DNA of 64,000 bases from positions 100,510,659-100,574,658 of the forward strand of contig NC_089822.1 in the NCBI RefSeq assembly GCF_035046505.1, read 5' to 3'. This document shows positions 60,601 to 64,000 of the stretch, piece after piece. The stretch comes from Tiliqua scincoides. Lineage: Eukaryota > Chordata > Lepidosauria > Squamata > Scincidae. Both the position numbers and the translations under genes were made by a program. Position 1 is the stretch's first letter; the number at the start of each line of letters is the position of its first letter. The notes under the pieces were generated by a model. It made no database searches. It was not told where the DNA came from and saw only the letters and a program-made list of their open reading frames with translations.

Positions 60601-63195
60601 AACCCAGAGCCAGTCCATCCATGAGGTCAATGGAAGCAGTTGTCTTAAGCATCAGATTGGTGGTTGGCACCTATCTCTGTCTGCCACTATTCCACCTTCT
60701 CTTTCTACTCTCTGGATTGGAAAAGGAAGAGGAGGACAGAGGGGATAAGGAAATGTGGAAGGGAGAAGAGTGCCAAGCTGGAAGATTAGAGGCTGGGAGG
60801 AGCAGAGGCTGGCATATCATTGACAAAGCAGTGCATCATTTGGCATGCCACCTCAGGCGTCAGGAGGTACTGGGCTGGCCCTGCCCCTACTAGTATTATA
60901 CTTGCATATTTGTAAATAAAGGAAATATTAGTACACGCATTGTTTGTGTACTTGACAACTCAGGTACCTGACAACCTGTGTACCTGACAACTCAGGTAAG
61001 CAGGGGACACACCACACCATCCATCTGTGGGTCTTTTAACCTTATGGTCGCTCTTGTCTCCATGTACGAAATCTCTTTCCCTGCAATGATGCTTGAAATG
61101 GTGCCCCTGCCACTCTGATAGAAGTATGTGTATGGTTTGGACAACTCACAAACTACAGAGCTTTTAAGGGGAGAAATGGCCAAAAATAATAACCAAAAAT
61201 AAAATTCAAACATGGCAAAATGTTCTAATTATAGTTTGGATGCCACATCACTCCGTAATAGGAGTTGTCATTATTCATACCACGCCCCTGATATGTGCCT
61301 CTCTCTTTCTGTACCCTGCTGCAGCCCAAGTTCCTTGGAAGCCTTTAATATGGGAAAGGTACGGTGGGAGTTATTACTGGTTTTCTGAAGGCATGCTTGA
61401 ATGGATCAACAGTCGTGCTGAATGCATAAAGCAGAACTCTGGCCTAGTGATAATCAATGACAAAAAAGAACTGGTAAGATCAAGAACATAACGATATCAG
61501 AAAAGCCCTGCTGGCTCAGGCCAGTCTAGATCAACATTCCTTTTTCCATAGTGACCCACCAGCTTCCTCTGGGAAGCCCAACACTTTCCTCCCACTGTTG
61601 ATTCTCTGCAACTGGTCTTCGGGGTATATTGCCACTGACCCATAGCATAGCCATCATGACTAGCAGGCACTGATAGATCTGTCCTCCATGATTTTGTCCA
61701 ACCCCTCTTGAAGCCGTCAAAAGGCCATCACCGTATCATGTGGCAATGAGTTCCACAGACTGATACTGTACTGTGTGAATAAGTTCTTCCTCTCGTCCAT
61801 CCTAAATCTCTTGCCGATCAATTTCATTGACAGACTCTGGTTTAAATATCCAGTCTAGTATCCTCTGTTCTACAGTAATCAAGTAGAGGAAGGTTACTTT
61901 GATGCAAAGATATTTCACTCTTGGATTTCACTCCCTTTTATGTTCCTACAGCATGGGAAATGGGGCCATGTCAGCTTCTTCAGAACATAACATATCGGTA
62001 GTGCAGCCACAAACCACAGGCTCAAAGTACCACTTAGATGAAAGTGTCAGATGGTCTGCCACTAGTCCTCCCCCCTGCCCCCCAAAACAAACAAAAACAA
62101 ACAAACCTAAGCATACTTACCTGCTCCAGATCCTTGACAGTTCTAGTCAATGGGTGGAGAAGATATGCACAAATTCTGACCAAGTCAAAGTTGGCAAAAC
62201 ATGGGCCTAGGAAACCAGGAACCTGAAGAGGCAGCAGGCCAACAATGTATTGTCTTACTGCCCAAATCCATTTGTCTTACTTACCCAAGCCTATCAGTAG
62301 ATTTATGGCAGTGGAACTCTGTTCTGTTGTTGTAAATCAGTTGCAAATGATGTGTGGTGATCATTGCTGGGGGCCATTTCTGAGCCACTGCTGCAAAGAT
62401 CAGAGGCTGATGGCCTACACTGGAGCAAGTAAGCTGGTGCAGGGGTGGTGGTTCATGTGGTGGGAGGGGGAGTAATCGGGTGTGTTGGGGAAGAACCAGG
62501 GGAGTGTCAGGGGGTTCATGCTGTGGCTGAGGAACCCATGGTGATGACAGCTGAGAATGTTAGGTCTGCCTCCACCGCAGAGGCAGGAGGATAAACAGAA
62601 GTTACTTTCTGCTTGTGGTTGTTCGCAGATGCGAAAGAGGACAGAGCTCCTCTATGTTTACTAGGAAGAGGTCTGGGGGCTGGTGTAGCTTTCCTTACTC
62701 CTGCACGACAGGAGTGTTTGCGTGACAAACAAATGCTAACTGAAATATCTAAATATATAGGACTAAACTAAAAACATAGGACCCTTCCTTTTCTTTGCGT
62801 CTGGCCACTGAAGTAGTTGTAATTTTGTAACAATTGCAATTTTCTCTGATCTTCCAAAGAATCTTTGAATTCCCCATTTAATTATTATTATTTTTTCTTG
62901 ACAGGAGTTTATTCACAATAAGACAGAAATGGGCAATTATTATATTGGATTAACATTGGAAGCAAATGGGAATGAAATGAAGTGGCTCTGGGAAGATGGA
63001 ACAGAACTCGACAAGTCCCTGTACGTTTCATATTCTCCTTCAGAATATTTTCTAACAAGAGGGTTACCCAGGGTGACCTGTTGTCAAGGAAGAGAGGAAT
63101 CTTATTTGTTTAGTAGTTGTACAAAAGAAGGAATTTCAGCAATTCAACTTTTCTACCCTATACCTGCCAAATGTCTTCTTCTCCATAAATCTTAA
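54579..63195 (+). CDS. C-type lectin-like type II membrane receptor
   Basis: Exons 54579-54657, 55959-56015, 56433-56510, 61325-61473 and 62905-63195. Phases fit (1, 1, 1, 0) and give 217 aa, a usual size for NK-type C-type lectin receptors. Order: nine-residue N-terminus, transmembrane segment about 10-27 with Lys 15, two Ser/Thr-rich stalk exons, then a C-type lectin-like domain with YYWFSEGMLEW, AEC, NYYIGLTL and KWLWEDGTEL. Sequons: NIS, NST and NKT. The first disulfide pair of long-form domains is absent (VP for CP, SYY for CY). Two things are open: an upstream cytoplasmic exon may splice to an acceptor at 54562-54568, and a donor-like GTACGT at 63016 might lead to a last exon elsewhere. 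The exact paralog is not recognised. Confidence 0.75.
54815..54990 (-). mobile_element. MIR-like SINE remnant
   Basis: GGTAGGCCAGCATTATCTCC and GGCTTGCCCAAGGTCACGTA follow the order of the conserved MIR core in reverse. It lies in the first intron of the lectin gene. Confidence 0.6.
55266..55905. mobile_element. MITE family B with inserted 5S-type SINE
   Basis: Starts AGGGCCCAATCCTATCCAGC and ends near GCCTTCCATAGGATTGAACT. Split by the SINE at 55481-55586, whose duplicated target lies in the MITE. Confidence 0.65.
55481..55586 (+). mobile_element. 5S rRNA-derived SINE
   Basis: AGCTAAGCAGGGTC, then GGATGGGAGACCGCCTGGGA and GGTGCTGTAGGCTT, are the 3' two thirds of 5S rRNA, including the internal control region. 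A short tail ending GACTGAAGGTTGCCAA follows. 5'-truncated. An 8-bp target-site duplication AGTGGGGA flanks it (55473-55480 and 55587-55594). It is inserted in a MITE (55268-55905). Confidence 0.88.
55959..56015 (+). CDS. Lectin receptor stalk exon 1
   Basis: Nineteen codons in phase 1-1, PQIFPRGNISFVSEENST, with two N-glycosylation sequons. It starts like the next exon (TTCCACAGAT versus TTCTACAGAT), which suggests exon duplication within the stalk. Confidence 0.65.
56433..56510 (+). CDS. Lectin receptor stalk exon 2, Thr-rich
   Basis: Twenty-six codons in phase 1-1; LQISQNPSGI then a run of Thr, Ser and Ala, likely O-glycosylated. Acceptor TTTGCAG, donor GTAAAT. Confidence 0.65.
57151..57186. 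repeat. Perfect 13-bp stem hairpin
   Basis: CTTGTGCTGCCGG and CCGGCAGCACAAG are exact inverted copies around a 10-base centre. Probably part of a MITE relic. Confidence 0.8.
57505..57656. mobile_element. MITE family A, partial
   Basis: Internal block CTTACCTCCAGGCAAGGGTA and GGAGGAGACC, end GGTTAGGTAGGACTGGGCC. In the lectin gene intron. Confidence 0.55.
57710..58556 (+). mobile_element. L2-clade LINE 3' end, reverse transcriptase C-terminus
   Basis: An open frame (57719-58306) reads SRLDYCNGLYVGLPLKTV, LVQNAAACVGTGG, HWLPIRFWAQFKVL and APTLWNSFPLDLR, diagnostic of the L2-type C-terminus. The 3' UTR has the CCGCCTTGAGTCCCTTCGGG block and ends in (TTA)n at 58536-58554. A 26-bp direct repeat begins at 57766. 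5'-truncated, inside the lectin gene's long intron. Confidence 0.9.
58560..61300. other. Lectin intron, AT-rich, nothing recognised
   Basis: The 4.8-kb intron before the lectin domain. After the L2 tail it is AT-rich with no repeat shared elsewhere in the window. Confidence 0.5.
61325..61473 (+). CDS. Lectin receptor exon: first part of lectin-like domain
   Basis: Reads QVPWKPLIWERYGGSYYW to LVIINDKKEL. Matches the first third of NK-type lectin domains; the AEC cysteine is kept. Acceptor CTGCTGCAG, donor GTAAGA. Confidence 0.85.
61488..61872 (-). mobile_element. Diverged CR1 3' end in lectin intron
   Basis: CCTGCTGGCTCAGGCCAGTC, the GTCCAACCCCTCTTGAAGCC segment and GTGGCAATGAGTTCCACAGA follow the order of the CR1 end at 37545-37850 but with high divergence. 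It begins 15 bases after the exon donor at 61474. Confidence 0.8.
62905..63195 (+). CDS. Lectin receptor exon: middle and probable end of lectin-like domain
   Basis: Reads EFIHNKTEMGNYYIGL to WEDGTELDKSL, the WIG-type core, and runs on for about 60 residues with RVTCCQGREESY and FSSCTKE to a TAA stop. In relatives the last third is normally a separate exon; here the open frame contains cysteines at plausible spacing, or the real exon ends at a GTACGT donor at 63016. No poly(A) signal is clear downstream. Confidence 0.7.
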   Translation, partial: EFIHNKTEMGNYYIGLTLEANGNEMKWLWEDGTELDKSLYVSYSPSEYFLTRGLPRVTCCQGREESYLFSSCTKEGISAIQLFYPIPAKCLLLHKS

Positions 63196-63680
63196 AGATG
63201 CAAGCTCACATTTCATAAGAAGGCTCTTATAATATCTCTGCTGTAGTGCTTAGAATCACTGTTTTTGACTGAAAGCTCCTTCCCTCTGTTTTCATCTACT
63301 TGGAAACAGCCTGCCCTCCTCAGATTTAAAAGCACAGTGAATGTCTTCCTTGGGTTGGAGGTGTTTTAGAAAAACATAGTTATCTTATAGTACGTGTTCA
63401 GCTTGAAGAGTACAAAATGAACCTCATCACTGGAAAGAGTATATTGTGTGTTATTGAGCGGTACAGCCATCTGTTCACGCTACTACTTATTGATGCTTTA
63501 TACTGTTATGACAGGTACATGCATATATTCATATGTTAATAATATTTTAAAAATGAGCCTTGTTAGCTGAAGCATGAAAAATGGCAACCTGTACACTGCA
63601 GGGTGCCTTGCCTGGCGCATGTGCCGCTAGAGACAAGGTGGGATCTGCCTGCCGAAATAACAGAGATTTATCTTCTAGAG

Positions 63681-64000
63681 CAGGGGTGCCCAAACCCTGG
63701 CCCTGGGGCCACTTGTCTCCAATGAGTCTCCAATGAGACTCTGGCCCTCCGGAGATTTGCACTGGCCCGACACAACTGCTCTCAGCATGAGTGTGACTGT
63801 TTGACGTCTCGCGTGAGCTGTGGGATGAGGGCTCCTTCCACTGCTTCTTGTTTCACGTCTGTGATGCAGCAGCAGCACCAAAGGAAAGGGCAGCCTTGCT
63901 TTGTGCAAGGTCTTTTATAGGCCTTGAGCTATTGCAAGACCTTCATTCATTCATTCATATAAGTTCATCTTTAATATATTCATTTATGTACACTTATGTA
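63681..64000. mobile_element. hAT-like MITE, same family as 6138, cut by window edge
   Basis: Starts CAGGGGTGCCCAAACCCTGG and shares GGAAAGGGC, AGGTCTTT and TAGGCCTTGAGCTAT with the 6.1-kb copy. The right end lies beyond the window. Confidence 0.7.

Noticed and set aside
60594-60893. A 99-codon + strand frame in the lectin intron, starting near a transmembrane-like segment
   Set aside because: Hydrophobic then acidic, but no lectin homology and no acceptor/donor pair in phase with the lectin exons.

Overview
The window is vertebrate nuclear DNA, most likely from a squamate reptile (lizard-like). It holds two conserved single-copy genes in the convergent order known from human 4q12 (POLR2B then IGFBP7), very long repeat-filled introns, several CR1 LINEs, an L2-clade LINE, tRNA- and 5S-rRNA-derived SINEs, dense short inverted-repeat DNA transposons (MITEs) and a GATA microsatellite. 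The species cannot be fixed from the sequence alone.

Layout. Positions 130-11216 carry the last 17 coding exons of POLR2B on the + strand: 808 codons, residues 367-1174 in human numbering, with every splice phase matching and no break. Its poly(A) signal (11390-11395) faces the IGFBP7 poly(A) signal (11434-11429, - strand), so the two genes end tail to tail. IGFBP7 fills 11577-47790 on the - strand as five exons encoding 279 aa: signal peptide, IGFBP N-terminal domain, Kazal-like domain and Ig-like domain. Its introns of 23.0, 3.1, 8.4 and 0.9 kb hold most of the mobile DNA. Exon 1 lies in a GC-rich island (about 47310-47990) hemmed in by CR1 fragments on both sides.

From 48 to 54.5 kb is intergenic repeat-rich DNA. 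From 54579 to 63195 five + strand exons build a C-type lectin-like type II membrane protein of about 217 aa: very short N-terminus, transmembrane segment containing a lysine, two Ser/Thr-rich stalk exons and a C-type lectin-like domain. I know of no such gene next to IGFBP7 in mammals. The lysine and the tiny tail suggest an activating immune receptor that pairs with an ITAM adaptor (inference).

Mobile DNA. The most informative signal is a set of three kinds of retroelement that share one 3' tail: a 5'-truncated LINE (48470-49083), a 476-bp composite element (25911-26386) and 5S rRNA-derived SINEs (55481-55586 and about 35480-35612). Three of the four copies have clear target-site duplications of 8 to 11 bp. 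This looks like one LINE machinery mobilising three kinds of template. Other items are two oppositely oriented CR1 copies with readable reverse transcriptase, an intact tRNA-type SINE with duplicated target site, several palindromic MITE families, and a roughly 350-bp foldback element at 32314-32672.
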